A stretch of DNA of 64,000 bases from Chitinophaga oryziterrae (GCF_009758125.1 NZ_WRXO01000001.1:186001-250000), one strand, 5' to 3'; positions 43,715 through 53,458 are shown, counted from the first letter of the stretch. Numbers and translations are program-made. Notes: generated by a model not told the origin, from the letters alone.

Positions 43715-44008
43715 ATGTTGGAGGCAACAAGCTACAGTGTTACTATTAACATGTATGTAGGAAACGGCTACGTTCAAACAGGAAGCTTTTTCGTTGGACA
43801 CGATAAAGAGGAAGCCTCCGAATTGTTTGCGCAACTCAATGGTAATAGTATAGCAATGAGTAGAACAGTATTGCGACTGGAGTTAATGGCAACTAATGAG
43901 CAAGGGCTGGATACTGTTTTAGACACACTTGGATGCACACTATGTGAGATGAGTGAAAATATAAAAGTTATCCTCAAAGAGACGTTCAGGATGCTGAATA
44001 TGGTTTAG
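43715..44008 (+). CDS. Hypothetical protein
   Basis: The 97-residue product (MLEATSYSVTINMYVGNGYVQTG...) has no signal peptide or recognised motif. It contains the pair CTLC near 74-77, but no second pair. The ATG at 43715 lies 25 bases beyond the hsp20 terminator, so it is probably transcribed on its own. Predicted soluble, mixed alpha/beta. Confidence 0.55.
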   Translation: MLEATSYSVTINMYVGNGYVQTGSFFVGHDKEEASELFAQLNGNSIAMSRTVLRLELMATNEQGLDTVLDTLGCTLCEMSENIKVILKETFRMLNMV

Positions 44009-44236
44009 TATAATACTTTGCTCATTTCTTGTTATCCGCATTAGTTTTACTATTTTGGTCTCAAATTACAGATATGGACAGAAAGAGTTGTCTTCCCCCT
44101 CCAGGGTTTAATAATTAACACATCTTGTAACCTATGTTTTGGGCGATCCGGTTATCGTCATTTTAACTTCAGTGACAAGCCAGTTTATTTATTAATCTTT
44201 AATTTCTTGTTCTTAAGAACGGGCAGATGATCCTAT

Positions 44237-45100
44237 ATGAAAAAATCATATTTTGGCTTACACATTGCCGTAATTCTTGCTGGCTTTACCGGTATATTTG
44301 GCAAGCTCATATCACTCAACGAAGGGCTCTTAGTTTGGTATAGGGTATTTTTCTCTGCTATTATTTTATCGCTTGTTGTTAAACTATTCAGCGTAGCAAC
44401 AAATATCAAATTCAAAGAGAAATTTGATATTGCGAAAATTGGGATGTTCATTACTGTGCATTGGGTGTTTTTCTATGCCAGCATCAAATACTCGAACATC
44501 TCGGTGGGGGTAGTCTGCTATTGTTTAACCAGCTTTTTCACTGCAATCTTTAGCCCACTGATAAACCGGCGCAGGCTTAATTTATCCGAATTATTGTTAA
44601 GTGCAATCACATTGCTGGGCATAGGTTTAATTTTCCATTTCGATTCGTCATATCAATTAGGTATAGCTCTGGGGGTAATATCTTCAGCTTTTGCGGCACT
44701 CTACACCGTATATAATGAGAGACTGGTTAGAGCATATGACAGTAGACTAATCAATTACTATCAAATGATAGGAGGAACAGTAGGTCTGGGCGTTTTACTT
44801 CCTGTATATCTTTATTTCTTTCCTGTAAAAAACATACTTCCAGGTCTGAAAGATACAGGATACCTGATTTTGTTATCTTCCTTTTGTACTGTAGTTCTTT
44901 ACATTTTGTTTGCCGAATCTTTAAAACGCATATCCGCTTTTACAGTGAATCTGAGTTTTAATCTTGAACCTGTATATGCGATTATACTGGCTTTTATATT
45001 CTTTAATGAGAGTAAGGAATTGAATCTGTCGTTTTACGTTGGGTTACTTTTTGTGATGACTTCTGTCCTGTTACAGACACTGATTTCAGTTAGAAAATAA
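44237..45100 (+). CDS. EamA family (DMT) transporter
   Basis: The 287-residue protein has ten hydrophobic helices in two EamA repeats (first IAVILAGFTGIFGKLISLNEGLLVWYR; second GVISSAFAALYTVYNERLVR, with NLSFNLEPVYAIILAFIFFNE in the last). Members move metabolites such as amino acids or nucleosides across the inner membrane; the substrate is not readable. It stands alone. Confidence 0.88.
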   Translation: MKKSYFGLHIAVILAGFTGIFGKLISLNEGLLVWYRVFFSAIILSLVVKLFSVATNIKFKEKFDIAKIGMFITVHWVFFYASIKYSNISVGVVCYCLTSFFTAIFSPLINRRRLNLSELLLSAITLLGIGLIFHFDSSYQLGIALGVISSAFAALYTVYNERLVRAYDSRLINYYQMIGGTVGLGVLLPVYLYFFPVKNILPGLKDTGYLILLSSFCTVVLYILFAESLKRISAFTVNLSFNLEPVYAIILAFIFFNESKELNLSFYVGLLFVMTSVLLQTLISVRK

Positions 45101-45138
45101 GATGTACATTTAACTGATTACTGCTAAATTAAAATAAT

Positions 45139-45828
45139 ATGGTTAAGTTGACTATTACTTTTATTTTATTAATTGTAAGCTTAAACTCTTTTGCTCAGTT
45201 TAACTACCCAACGCAGGACAGTGCCTATATTTTTTGGCAGCCTGGTATCACATTAACTTATAATGATTATAGAGGAGACACGGTTGGTGGAAAGTATACA
45301 GAATGGTACAAAAAAGTTGGCTTGCAGATGGAGGCTTACATTGGAATATGGTCAATCCTTGATATTCCCAAAAAAAAGAAAGACCGGGGACGGAAATTAG
45401 AAAAAGTATATATCGTACCTGCTTTTGACAAGACAGCATCTTTTGCTATTACAAATGATACAATGCAGATAGCGATACATCAGGTTTATTTTGATATTGC
45501 TGAGATCTGGGCCAGGTGGGCGAGACAACAATTGTCTATGTACCAGGATACAATGAAAGGATACGGGAGTTTGCTTCTAATGTATTCAACCGTTATAAAA
45601 GATACCAAAGCAGGGCGGCAGCAAATGAATAGCGTTTACGCCGAAGAGGTTATAATTAACAAAAAGGAGGGAGCCTTTGAGAAGTGGCGAAAATTTGTCA
45701 ATGATCAATTAAATAAGACAACCTTATGGGCTACAAAACCGGAAGATTGTTACCGTTTTATAGTAAGAAAGGCGATAGACAAAGACTATAAGCAATCGCC
45801 GGTTGTTGTAGGGGTATCCCCTGACTGA
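45139..45828 (+). CDS. Secreted hypothetical protein, possibly a degenerate DUF922 relative
   Basis: The 229-residue protein has a signal peptide (ITFILLIVSLNSFAQ). Around residue 120 the segment IAIHQVYFDIAEIWARWARQQL resembles the LxHExxHFDIxE region of DUF922 putative zinc peptidases, but the HExxH residues are not kept (IHQVY), so if related it has lost the metal site. The 5'-half has the WQPGITLTYNDYRGD segment that resembles the LTWxDFxG motif of that family. Function unknown. Confidence 0.5.
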   Translation: MVKLTITFILLIVSLNSFAQFNYPTQDSAYIFWQPGITLTYNDYRGDTVGGKYTEWYKKVGLQMEAYIGIWSILDIPKKKKDRGRKLEKVYIVPAFDKTASFAITNDTMQIAIHQVYFDIAEIWARWARQQLSMYQDTMKGYGSLLLMYSTVIKDTKAGRQQMNSVYAEEVIINKKEGAFEKWRKFVNDQLNKTTLWATKPEDCYRFIVRKAIDKDYKQSPVVVGVSPD

Positions 45829-45910
45829 TATACTCATTAATAAAGAGAGCCTTGCTATTTATAGGGATGTTGTTGCTCGGATTAATATTTAATACCTGCA
45901 CTGGAAGGTA

Positions 45911-46294
45911 TTAAATATCGCTTGTATAATCATTAATCAACCATTTATTTCCAACCTTTTTCAAATTAAATACTATGGCAACAGTAAAATCCCCCTGGTT
46001 GTTGGTTGCAATAATTTTGGCTGTTTCAGCTGAAACCTTTTCTTCTTTAAAATGATAAACCTTTTTGTTGCTGAGGTATTTAGCTCTTTTAGACGGTGTC
46101 ATACTGTCCGAAGCTTTTTTAATATTTTGTAATGATTTAAGGTTGTTGTCATTTAGAATAAGCAATTTTTTTGCCTTTACATAATCAAAGCTGTCAATAG
46201 CAGAAAGGTATTCCTTTACCACATTTACGGGACTTGTCTGAGCATCGCAATTTGTTACTAATAGTGTAAAACAAAATAAGATCAGATACTTCAT
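45911..46294 (-). CDS. Hypothetical lipoprotein with NTF2-like (DUF4878-type) domain
   Basis: The 127-residue product begins MKYLILFCFTLLVTNC, with a lipobox-like end VTNC, so it is predicted to be a lipoprotein. The mature part (VVKEYLSAIDSFDYVKAKKLL, then VFNLKKVGNKWLINDY) resembles the small NTF2-like/DUF4878 domains. An inverted repeat (45885-45918) overlaps its 3' end. No specific function can be given. Confidence 0.55.
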   Translation of the reverse strand: MKYLILFCFTLLVTNCDAQTSPVNVVKEYLSAIDSFDYVKAKKLLILNDNNLKSLQNIKKASDSMTPSKRAKYLSNKKVYHFKEEKVSAETAKIIATNNQGDFTVAIVFNLKKVGNKWLINDYTSDI

Positions 46295-46432
46295 GTCGAT
46301 ATTATTAATAGTTTCTGGCTATTTATTTTAGTTAAAGTATAGCCAGCAACTTGTGAAGGACATGAAATTACTTAAAATTTTATCTGCTTTTGTTGAATGT
46401 TTCTGGCAGGAATACAACTGTGTGGGTATCAA

Positions 46433-47974
46433 CTATCCCCACCAATTTTCTCTGTCTAAACTTCTATACTGTATAGCCTCCGCAATATGCATAGGCTGTA
46501 TATTTTCCCCGGCAGCTAAATCCGCAATCGTACGGCTTACTTTTAATATCCTGTCATATGCTCTGGCCGAGAGTTTCAGCTTATTCATGGCATTCCGCAG
46601 CAAGGTTTCTGAGGGAGTATCCAGTTTGCAATATATATTCATCAATTTTGTGCTCATCTGTGCATTGCAATGAATACCCGGGTGTCCGGCAAACCGTAGT
46701 ATCTGTATGTCCCTTGCTGCAATGACTCTCTGACGGATAATCTCACTGGGTTCACCGGTGGTATGTTCGAGTAGGGAATTCACCGGTACGGGCGTCACTT
46801 CTATCTGCAAATCTATCCTGTCCATCAATGGTCCGGATACCTTGTTCAGGTAACGTTGTACCATGCCCGGAGGACAGGTGCATTCCTTTTCAGGATGGTT
46901 AAAATAACCGCAGGGGCAGGGGTTCATAGACGCTATCAGCATGAAGCCTGCGGGGAAGTCTACCGACATTTTAGCCCTTGAAATGGTGACTTTACGCTCT
47001 TCAATGGGCTGCCGCATTACTTCCAGTGCCTTACGCCTGAACTCCGGGAGTTCGTCTAAAAACAGCACACCATTGTGTGCCAGGGAAATCTCCCCTGGCT
47101 GGGGAATAGTTCCACCACCTACTAATGCAGTATCACTGATAGTATGATGTGGTGCACGGAACGGCCGCTGTGTAATTAAAGAAGCATGTATGGGTAATTT
47201 GCCGGCGACAGAATGGATTTTAGTTGTTTCCAGTGCTTCCTGCAAACTGAGAGGTGGGAGTATCGTACATAATCTTTGGGCCAGCATCGTCTTACCGGCT
47301 CCCGGAGGGCCTATTAGCAAAGCATTATGCCCACCCGCAGCAGAGATTTCCATCGCACGTTTAATGGTATATTGTCCTTTTACATCGTTGAAGTCTATAT
47401 CAAAATGATGTTCTGTAGAGAAGAATTCTTCGCGTGTATTCACCTGTACGGGTTGTAAAGTACCCGGTTCCTGGAAAAATGTGATCACTTCGCGAAGATG
47501 AGTAACCCCATATACATTCAGGTTATTGACCATCGCAGCTTCACGGGCATTCTGGGCCGGTAATATCAGCCCTTTAAAGCCTTCCTGCCTGGCTTGAATA
47601 GCCATTGGTAAAGCACCCCGTACGGGCAGGATAGTCCCGTCAAGAGATAATTCACCCATAATAGTATAGTGCTGTAACTGTTCACCGTTAATCTGTCCTG
47701 AGGCAGCAATTAAACAAAGTGCGATGGGAAGATCGTAAGCAGAACCGGCTTTACGGATATCTGCCGGAGCCATGTTAACGACGGTCCTGAAGCGGGGGAA
47801 ACGGTAACCTAAATTGGTAATAGCAGATTCTATACGCCGTTCACTTTCCTTAACGGCATTATCGGGTAACCCGACGATATAGAATTTAGTGCCTTTAGGT
47901 GCTACATTGATTTCAATGACAATGGAAATGGCTTCTACGCCCTGAACGGCGCTGCCAAAGGTTTTAACAATCAT
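46433..47974 (-). CDS. YifB/ComM family Mg-chelatase-like AAA ATPase
   Basis: The 513-residue protein has an N-terminal Lon-like/ChlI domain (about 1-180), Walker A GPPGAGKTML near 220-229, Walker B GVLFLDELPEF near 290-300 and the Cys-rich MNPCPCGYFNHPEKECTCPP that is typical of the family. In naturally competent bacteria ComM helps process incoming DNA; in Bacteroidota the role is not established. It is convergent with nothing and lies alone on the minus strand. Confidence 0.9.
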   Translation of the reverse strand: MIVKTFGSAVQGVEAISIVIEINVAPKGTKFYIVGLPDNAVKESERRIESAITNLGYRFPRFRTVVNMAPADIRKAGSAYDLPIALCLIAASGQINGEQLQHYTIMGELSLDGTILPVRGALPMAIQARQEGFKGLILPAQNAREAAMVNNLNVYGVTHLREVITFFQEPGTLQPVQVNTREEFFSTEHHFDIDFNDVKGQYTIKRAMEISAAGGHNALLIGPPGAGKTMLAQRLCTILPPLSLQEALETTKIHSVAGKLPIHASLITQRPFRAPHHTISDTALVGGGTIPQPGEISLAHNGVLFLDELPEFRRKALEVMRQPIEERKVTISRAKMSVDFPAGFMLIASMNPCPCGYFNHPEKECTCPPGMVQRYLNKVSGPLMDRIDLQIEVTPVPVNSLLEHTTGEPSEIIRQRVIAARDIQILRFAGHPGIHCNAQMSTKLMNIYCKLDTPSETLLRNAMNKLKLSARAYDRILKVSRTIADLAAGENIQPMHIAEAIQYRSLDRENWWG

Positions 47975-48009
47975 GGATGAAAAAAATTATATCCGCTAAG
48001 TTAATAAAA

Positions 48010-48061
48010 AAGCACAATGCTTATCAGATCTCTTCAAAAAGATCCAATAAGCATTGTGCTT
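48010..48061 (-). terminator. Terminator of the MutS-like gene
   Basis: AAGCACAATGCTTAT at 48010 pairs exactly with ATAAGCATTGTGCTT ending at 48061, with an inner GATC stem. On the minus strand a T-run follows. It separates the MutS-like gene from yifB. Confidence 0.8.
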
Positions 48062-48073
48062 ATAAGTAGAAAT

Positions 48074-49402
48074 TTATCTAATCTCTTTCAAAAGATCTAA
48101 AACTTTTTCTCTCTTCAGGATCAGATATCCAATCTTTTCTTTTGCAATACCATCTTTCAGTTGGTAAGTAAAATACAGATTATCATCTATCACTTCTGAT
48201 TCAAAATATTTAAACCGGATATTAGGTGCCTTCTCTAATTCATCCGCAATTTCATACAGGTGTGTAGATAGAATAAAGAGGCAACTGGTACTCTGTAATA
48301 ACCCGTTAATCACCGCCAGGGAACAGTTCCGGGCATCTTCCACATTAGTACCTTTGAACATTTCATCTATCAGCACCAGCCATTTCCTGTTATCAGATAT
48401 CTTAACAATCGTATTCTTGATACGTTGTACCTCGTTATAAAAATAGCTCTCTCCTTTAAAGATATTATCTGTAACGGAGATATTACTGAAGATACCGTTA
48501 AAGAAACTGAGACGCATACTTTGAGCCGGTACGCCCATACCTATATGAGCAAGGAACACGGCAACACCCACCGCTTTAATAAAGGTAGTTTTACCCGCCA
48601 TATTTGCACCTGTCAGGAATAGGAAATGAGATTGCGGTTTCAGTGCAATATCATAGGATACCGGTTTAGGCAGGATAATATGGTACAGTTTTTCTAATTC
48701 AACAAAAGGTTTAGGCTGATCATCAAAAACAGGGAACTGTAAATTGAAGTGCCGCACGGCTTTCGCCATCGAATAAAAGGCATCGAGCTTACGGTAGATG
48801 TCCAGTAATTCAGAAATTGTTTTACGGTGTTTTTTACGGATATAATGATCATAACGCAGGATTTGCACAAAGGAGATAGCACCCTGTTCATCTGCAGCAA
48901 TGATGTCGTTGAATTCTTTCTGATATAAGAGATGATGTGCCCTGTCTAATAACTGCTTTAAGATCTTCGGTGTCTGATCTGTATTGAACCCGTGCACCAG
49001 TCCGCGGAAGCCTTTCAGCAGATGCAGTAATTGTGTAAAGGAAAACTGGATAAAGCCATAATCAGGGGCATACATGGTGCGTGTAAGTACAGCGCTCACC
49101 ATTAAAGCAATGCCTTCAGGATTACTGATAGGTGCAATCTGTGCTTCCAGGTAATTCTCCATCACCACGATAGTGCCGTTGGTGATTTCCACCGGCCAGC
49201 TGTCTTCCTGTTTCAGGATATATTGCAAGGCCTGCTGCCTGTTCTGAATGGATGGAATATCCTTCAAAGGCGTACTATACAGTTGCCTTAAATAATCCCT
49301 CCCACCGGTGGTAGTGGTAAAGTCCAGCTTATGAAAAAGCGAAAACTCTTCCTCACGGTTAAAAATGGAGAGATCATAGTAGGTCGTTTTATCCAATTCC
49401 AT
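48074..49402 (-). CDS. MutS-like ATPase
   Basis: The 442-residue protein is much shorter than MutS and lacks the mismatch-recognition domain I. It keeps a helical core and the ATPase (about 240-440): FLTGANMAGKTTFIKAVG (Walker A), SESYFYNEV-like signature KGESYFYNEVQRI, and LVLIDEMFKGTN (Walker B). This is the layout of the MutS-related family in Bacteroidota whose target is not established; a repair role is not shown. It lies upstream of no partner. Confidence 0.85.
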   Translation of the reverse strand: MELDKTTYYDLSIFNREEEFSLFHKLDFTTTTGGRDYLRQLYSTPLKDIPSIQNRQQALQYILKQEDSWPVEITNGTIVVMENYLEAQIAPISNPEGIALMVSAVLTRTMYAPDYGFIQFSFTQLLHLLKGFRGLVHGFNTDQTPKILKQLLDRAHHLLYQKEFNDIIAADEQGAISFVQILRYDHYIRKKHRKTISELLDIYRKLDAFYSMAKAVRHFNLQFPVFDDQPKPFVELEKLYHIILPKPVSYDIALKPQSHFLFLTGANMAGKTTFIKAVGVAVFLAHIGMGVPAQSMRLSFFNGIFSNISVTDNIFKGESYFYNEVQRIKNTIVKISDNRKWLVLIDEMFKGTNVEDARNCSLAVINGLLQSTSCLFILSTHLYEIADELEKAPNIRFKYFESEVIDDNLYFTYQLKDGIAKEKIGYLILKREKVLDLLKEIR

Positions 49403-49454
49403 GCACAGGTATATTTTATTTTTATATAGATGTGGAAAGCCGCAGTTTCCATAA

Positions 49455-50801
49455 TTAGCGGTTGAACAGCAAACGCTGCCCTTTCACTGATTCATGGAAA
49501 GTACCATTCTCGTAGGCCAGGTGGCCATTTACAAAAGTGTGTGTAACCGCAGCGGGGAAGGTATGTTCTTCAAAAGGTGACCATCCGCATTTGTAGTACA
49601 CGTTGCTTTTATCTACCATTGTAGCCTGTTGCAGATCTACAATCACACAATCGGCAAAGTAGCCCTCCCGGAGATATCCTCTGTCTTTGATCTGGAAACA
49701 GATAGCAGGAGCATGGCTCATTTTCTCTACTGTTTTTTCTATAGAGATATTGCCCAGCGCTACATGTTCCAGCATCATCAGCAGACTATGCTGCACCAAA
49801 GGAACACCGGATGGTGCCTGTAAATAAGGCTGCTGTTTTTCTTCCCAGGTATGCGGAGCATGGTCGGTCGCAATGATGTCCAGACGGTCATCGAGCAGTC
49901 CTTTCCAGAGGCCGTGTTTATTATGTTCTGCTTTGATGGCAGGATTACATTTTATGAGGTTGCCATAGCGTGCATAATCATCTGCGGTGAAGTAGAGGTG
50001 ATGCACACATACTTCTGCGGTAATACGTTTCTCTGCTAAGGGCAGCATATTACTGAACAGTTGTAATTCTTTCTCTGTGGAGATATGCAGGATGTGCAGG
50101 CGGGAGTTATGTTTCTTGGCGAACTGTATAGCAACCAGGGATGATTCGAAACAGGCCTCCTCATTACGGATCAGCGGGTGATAGGCCACGGTAAGATTAT
50201 CAGCTCCTACTTCCTGTTTGTATTTCTCCATGTTGGCTTTGATGATCTTCTCTTCTTCACAGTGGGTCGCGATGAGCAGCTCACTGCCGGAGAAAATGCG
50301 TTCCAGCGTAATGAAATTGTCTACCAGCATATTGCCGGTGGAAGATCCCATAAAGATCTTAACGCCACAGATGCGGTCTTTCTTTTCATTGGTCCTCAGC
50401 ACTTCTTCTGTATTATCATTGGCCACACCCATAAAGAAGGAGTAGTTGGCTAATGAATGTTGGGAAGCGATGATATATTTATCTTCCAGTAATTGCTGGG
50501 TGAGGGCCGCAGGATTTGTATTAGGCATTTCCATAAAGCTGGTAGTACCACCGGCTACGGCTGCACGGGCTTCCGTATAGATGCTGGCTTTATGGGTAAG
50601 ACCTGGTTCACGGAAATGTACCTGGTCGTCTATGACGCCTGGCAGCAGGTGTTTACCTTCCCCGTTAATTTCAGTGTATTGTTCTGTAATCTGTAGCTGA
50701 GGGGCTATCCTTTCAATGCGGTCGTTCCTGATGTATACGTCCTGCACCGTGGTTTGGCCTTCATTTACCACGGATATATTACGGATTAAGTAGTTCTGCA
50801 T
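49455..50801 (-). CDS. pyrC: Dihydroorotase
   Basis: The 448-residue protein matches class I dihydroorotase: DDQVHFREPG (metal-binding His pair region, near 58-67), KIFMGSSTGNM with the Lys that is carboxylated, ATHCEEE, HILHISTEKE and DHAPHTWEEK. It closes the dihydroorotate ring in pyrimidine synthesis. TATCTTTG (50814 to 50807) ends five bases before the ATG at 50801, so the message is predicted to be leaderless or nearly so. Confidence 0.92.
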   Translation of the reverse strand: MQNYLIRNISVVNEGQTTVQDVYIRNDRIERIAPQLQITEQYTEINGEGKHLLPGVIDDQVHFREPGLTHKASIYTEARAAVAGGTTSFMEMPNTNPAALTQQLLEDKYIIASQHSLANYSFFMGVANDNTEEVLRTNEKKDRICGVKIFMGSSTGNMLVDNFITLERIFSGSELLIATHCEEEKIIKANMEKYKQEVGADNLTVAYHPLIRNEEACFESSLVAIQFAKKHNSRLHILHISTEKELQLFSNMLPLAEKRITAEVCVHHLYFTADDYARYGNLIKCNPAIKAEHNKHGLWKGLLDDRLDIIATDHAPHTWEEKQQPYLQAPSGVPLVQHSLLMMLEHVALGNISIEKTVEKMSHAPAICFQIKDRGYLREGYFADCVIVDLQQATMVDKSNVYYKCGWSPFEEHTFPAAVTHTFVNGHLAYENGTFHESVKGQRLLFNR

Positions 50802-50806
50802 AGCCG

Positions 50807-50814
50807 CAAAGATA
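50807..50814 (-). promoter_or_regulatory. -7 element of pyrC
   Basis: TATCTTTG fits TAnnTTTG with only five bases to the start codon. No -33 TTG is obvious. Confidence 0.5.
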
Positions 50815-50831
50815 ATAAACTGTCGTTTATA

Positions 50832-51557
50832 CTATCCTTCCAGGTGTATAGAAAACACGAGCATGCGGGATTGCAGTTTATCGATGACATTAGAGTAGCG
50901 CAGATTGGGGTCTTTCACATGTACATTCCCCAAACCATTGCTGATTTTGAATTCAGGCGAGAAGATAAAGCTGGGGAAATAGAACTCGAAGCCAGCTCCC
51001 AGTTCATAGCCATAATCGCCTGCTCTGATCTTAACGAGTTCTTCCGCACGGCGGGCCCTGGCATTGGAAGCAAGGTCATAGTCGTACTTCAGACCGGCAA
51101 TGGTGTATACACGCATGTTGCCGATACGGTCAGATTTGAACTTGATCTGTATAGGAAAACTGACGAGAATAGACTCAATGTTCTTGGTCGTTTCCCGGTA
51201 TGGATAGTTCTCTTTGTAGAAGAGGTTTTTGGACGCAAATAGCAACTGAGGATTGACACGAAGGTCAAAAAACTCACTCAGGCGTACGTTGCCCAGCAGG
51301 CCCAGGTTAAACCCAAAGGTTTTTAATGGTTCTGCCACTACGATAGAATCCTGTTTCAGGAAGATATCGTCATGAAACAACTTAAAGTTGGAGTTATTCC
51401 CTGCGAGGGTAATACCAAAGTAATAGGGTTTGGCATCGTGTTCTTCCATATTCATCTGGTATTGTGCTTTCGCACCACCTGAATTCCATAGGATGATGAA
51501 TAGTACTAGCGGGATGCGCAATAAATAGAGCTGATGCCGAATGTAAGTTTTTTGCAT
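50832..51557 (-). CDS. porT: PorT family outer-membrane beta-barrel protein
   Basis: The 241-residue protein has a signal peptide (LRIPLVLFIILWNSGGAKAQ) and a beta-barrel composition ending in RMLVFSIHLEG. Features YYFGITLAGNNSNFKLFH and GFNLGLLGNVRLSEFFDLRVNPQLLFA match PorT of the type IX secretion system. It overlaps the last 52 bases of ubiE on the same strand; the signal peptide fixes the start. It should serve secretion of CTD proteins such as the DUF1501 protein. Confidence 0.8.
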   Translation of the reverse strand: MQKTYIRHQLYLLRIPLVLFIILWNSGGAKAQYQMNMEEHDAKPYYFGITLAGNNSNFKLFHDDIFLKQDSIVVAEPLKTFGFNLGLLGNVRLSEFFDLRVNPQLLFASKNLFYKENYPYRETTKNIESILVSFPIQIKFKSDRIGNMRVYTIAGLKYDYDLASNARARRAEELVKIRAGDYGYELGAGFEFYFPSFIFSPEFKISNGLGNVHVKDPNLRYSNVIDKLQSRMLVFSIHLEG

Positions 51558-52240
51558 GTTACTGCTTGGAAACCGGTATTAGTTAAAATATTACACATTT
51601 CTTTACCCTGTGGGAATGCTTTTACTGATGCCGGCAGATAACTATATGCTGCTTCGCTTCGTGCAACCCATTTCCCTATCAGGGGTGTAATATAGCGAAA
51701 ATACAAATTATATAATTGTTTAATAGGAAAAACAGTGGGATTGGAAAATTCCAGTATCACTAATTTACCTCCCGGCTTCAGTACACGTAACATTTCTGAC
51801 AGTCCTTTTTCCAGGTGTTCAAAGTTCCTCACGCCAAACGCCACCGTTATGGCATCAAACGTCTGGTCGGGAAAACTTATTGTTTCGCTGTCGCCCAATT
51901 CAAGGGTTATTTTATCGGACAGGCCCAGCTTATTGATCTTTTCGCGGCCATGGGAGAGCATCCCTTCGGAGATGTCTATACCCGTAACACTATTGGGTTG
52001 CAACATTTTATGAGCCATAATGGCAAAATCCCCGGTCCCGGTTGCCACATCCAGCATCTTTTTTGGCTGCAGATCTTTTAATTTTCTCAATGCTTTTTTA
52101 CGCCACTGGATATCTATCCCCATGGACATAAAGTGGTTCAAAAAGTCGTAGCGGTAAGCAATGTCATTGAACATTTCCGCTATTTGTTCCTTCTTGCTTA
52201 AATTTGACGTAGCAAATGGCACTATCTTCTTATCTGACAT
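51506..52240 (-). CDS. ubiE: Demethylmenaquinone methyltransferase
   Basis: From the ATG at 52240 the product has 244 residues, and a much longer upstream open frame is not used. It has the SAM-binding motif DVATGTGDFAI (motif I), VTGIDISEGML, FDAITVAFGVRNFEHLEKGL and GGKLVILEFSNP, typical of UbiE/MenG. It methylates the naphthoquinone ring in menaquinone synthesis; menaquinone is the electron acceptor for complex I. TAACTTTG ends six bases before the start. Confidence 0.93.
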   Translation of the reverse strand: MSDKKIVPFATSNLSKKEQIAEMFNDIAYRYDFLNHFMSMGIDIQWRKKALRKLKDLQPKKMLDVATGTGDFAIMAHKMLQPNSVTGIDISEGMLSHGREKINKLGLSDKITLELGDSETISFPDQTFDAITVAFGVRNFEHLEKGLSEMLRVLKPGGKLVILEFSNPTVFPIKQLYNLYFRYITPLIGKWVARSEAAYSYLPASVKAFPQGKEMCNILTNTGFQAVTCKKLTFGISSIYCASR

Positions 52241-52246
52241 AGCCCG

Positions 52247-52254
52247 CAAAGTTA
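52247..52254 (-). promoter_or_regulatory. -7 element of ubiE/porT
   Basis: TAACTTTG fits TAnnTTTG, only six bases from the ATG, so ubiE is probably translated from a leaderless message. No TTG -33 was found. It lies about 90 bases from the start of the divergent engB gene. Confidence 0.5.
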
Positions 52255-52289
52255 GGGTGTAAATATGATAATGTGAGGGGGATAAGAAG

Positions 52290-52297
52290 TACTTTTG
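52290..52297 (+). promoter_or_regulatory. -7 element of engB
   Basis: TACTTTTG fits TAnnTTTG, 49 bases before the ATG at 52347. The -33 is weak. Confidence 0.4.
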
Positions 52298-52346
52298 TAT
52301 TTTAAAACATTCTGCGGCCTCCGGGGCGCGAACTATAAGCAAGAAT

Positions 52347-52955
52347 ATGATTATTAAATCAGCAGAATATCTTATCAGCAATGTGGAATATGACAAGTGC
52401 CCGCCGGCAACCCTGCCGGAATATGCCTTTATAGGGCGTTCCAACGTGGGAAAATCGTCCCTGATAAATATGCTGACCAACCACGAGAAACTGGCAAAAA
52501 CATCCGGTACACCGGGTAAAACCCAGTTAATCAATCACTTTATTATCAATAAGGACTGGTATATTGTCGATCTGCCCGGTTACGGCTTTGCCAAAGTAAG
52601 CCAGGCGCAACGGAAGAAATGGGAGAAGATGATAGAAGATTATCTGCGTAAACGGGAGAACCTCGTAAATGTATTTGTACTGATAGACAGCCGTCATACG
52701 CCTCAGCAGTTAGACCTTGACTTTGTTAACCAGCTGGGTGAATGGCGCGTACCATTCAGCCTGGTATTTACCAAGGCTGATAAGAGTACACAGCTGAATG
52801 TGAGCCGTAATGTAAAAGCCTTCCTCAATAAGCTAAAGGAAACATGGGAATTCCTGCCGGCAAACTACGTTACCAGCACTGAAAAGAAAATGGGAAGGGA
52901 TAAGATCCTGACATTCATTGATGAAATGAATATGCAGTTCAGGGCGATAGCCTAA
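52347..52955 (+). CDS. engB: Ribosome biogenesis GTPase YihA/YsxC (EngB)
   Basis: The 202-residue GTPase has G1 GRSNVGKSS, G2 region KTSGTPGKTQ, G3 DLPGYGFA and G4 TKADK in order. EngB helps assemble the large ribosomal subunit. It is divergent from ubiE and its stop overlaps the stop of the convergent lipoprotein gene by a few bases. Confidence 0.94.
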   Translation: MIIKSAEYLISNVEYDKCPPATLPEYAFIGRSNVGKSSLINMLTNHEKLAKTSGTPGKTQLINHFIINKDWYIVDLPGYGFAKVSQAQRKKWEKMIEDYLRKRENLVNVFVLIDSRHTPQQLDLDFVNQLGEWRVPFSLVFTKADKSTQLNVSRNVKAFLNKLKETWEFLPANYVTSTEKKMGRDKILTFIDEMNMQFRAIA

Positions 52956-53341
52956 TAACGGGTATATACTTCTCCAAACATGTCTGCGCCATCCATCTGT
53001 TGCATGAAGAGTGTATCATGGCTGATAGCAATGGAATAATTGATGGTCTGCTGATGATCTTTTATCCTGATACAGGGTTGGTTATTGTGCATTACAACGG
53101 TGTATGGAAGTGATGAAACCATGGTATCATGCTCATATTTCCATTCTATAACTTTATCAAATTTTGTAATCGAAAGCCGTCCCGGAGTTAGTTTAGAACC
53201 CCTGCCGGTAAATCCTCCTGTATAGTATTCCAGTTTCCAGCTACCCTTTAATTTATCGCGCAGCGTTTTTAAACTTTCCTTTTTACATTGAGAAGCTGAG
53301 CAGAGTAAGAATAGCAATACAGTACAGATACGGATATACAT
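52952..53341 (-). CDS. Hypothetical small lipoprotein, lipocalin-like
   Basis: The 129-residue product starts MYIRICTVLLFLLCSASQC, with a lipobox-like SASQC. The remaining part (LKGSWKLEYYTGGFTGRG, ITKFDKVIEWKYEHD, SIAISHDTLFMQQ) is beta-rich and has the G-x-W opening of lipocalin-like domains. No ligand is predicted. It overlaps the engB end by four bases. Confidence 0.55.
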   Translation of the reverse strand: MYIRICTVLLFLLCSASQCKKESLKTLRDKLKGSWKLEYYTGGFTGRGSKLTPGRLSITKFDKVIEWKYEHDTMVSSLPYTVVMHNNQPCIRIKDHQQTINYSIAISHDTLFMQQMDGADMFGEVYTRY

Positions 53342-53458
53342 GAAGCAGATTTGCCTTTAAAACGGGCGTCACCTTTTTAATGTTACAATTTTACCCTGAG
53401 ATATATTTGAACCACTAGAACTGCAAAAACGGGAAAGTTAAGGGGGATAGATTCCTAT

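Noticed and set aside
46353..46673. 106-codon plus-strand ORF
   Set aside because: It overlaps the 3' end of the yifB gene on the other strand and has no motif of its own.
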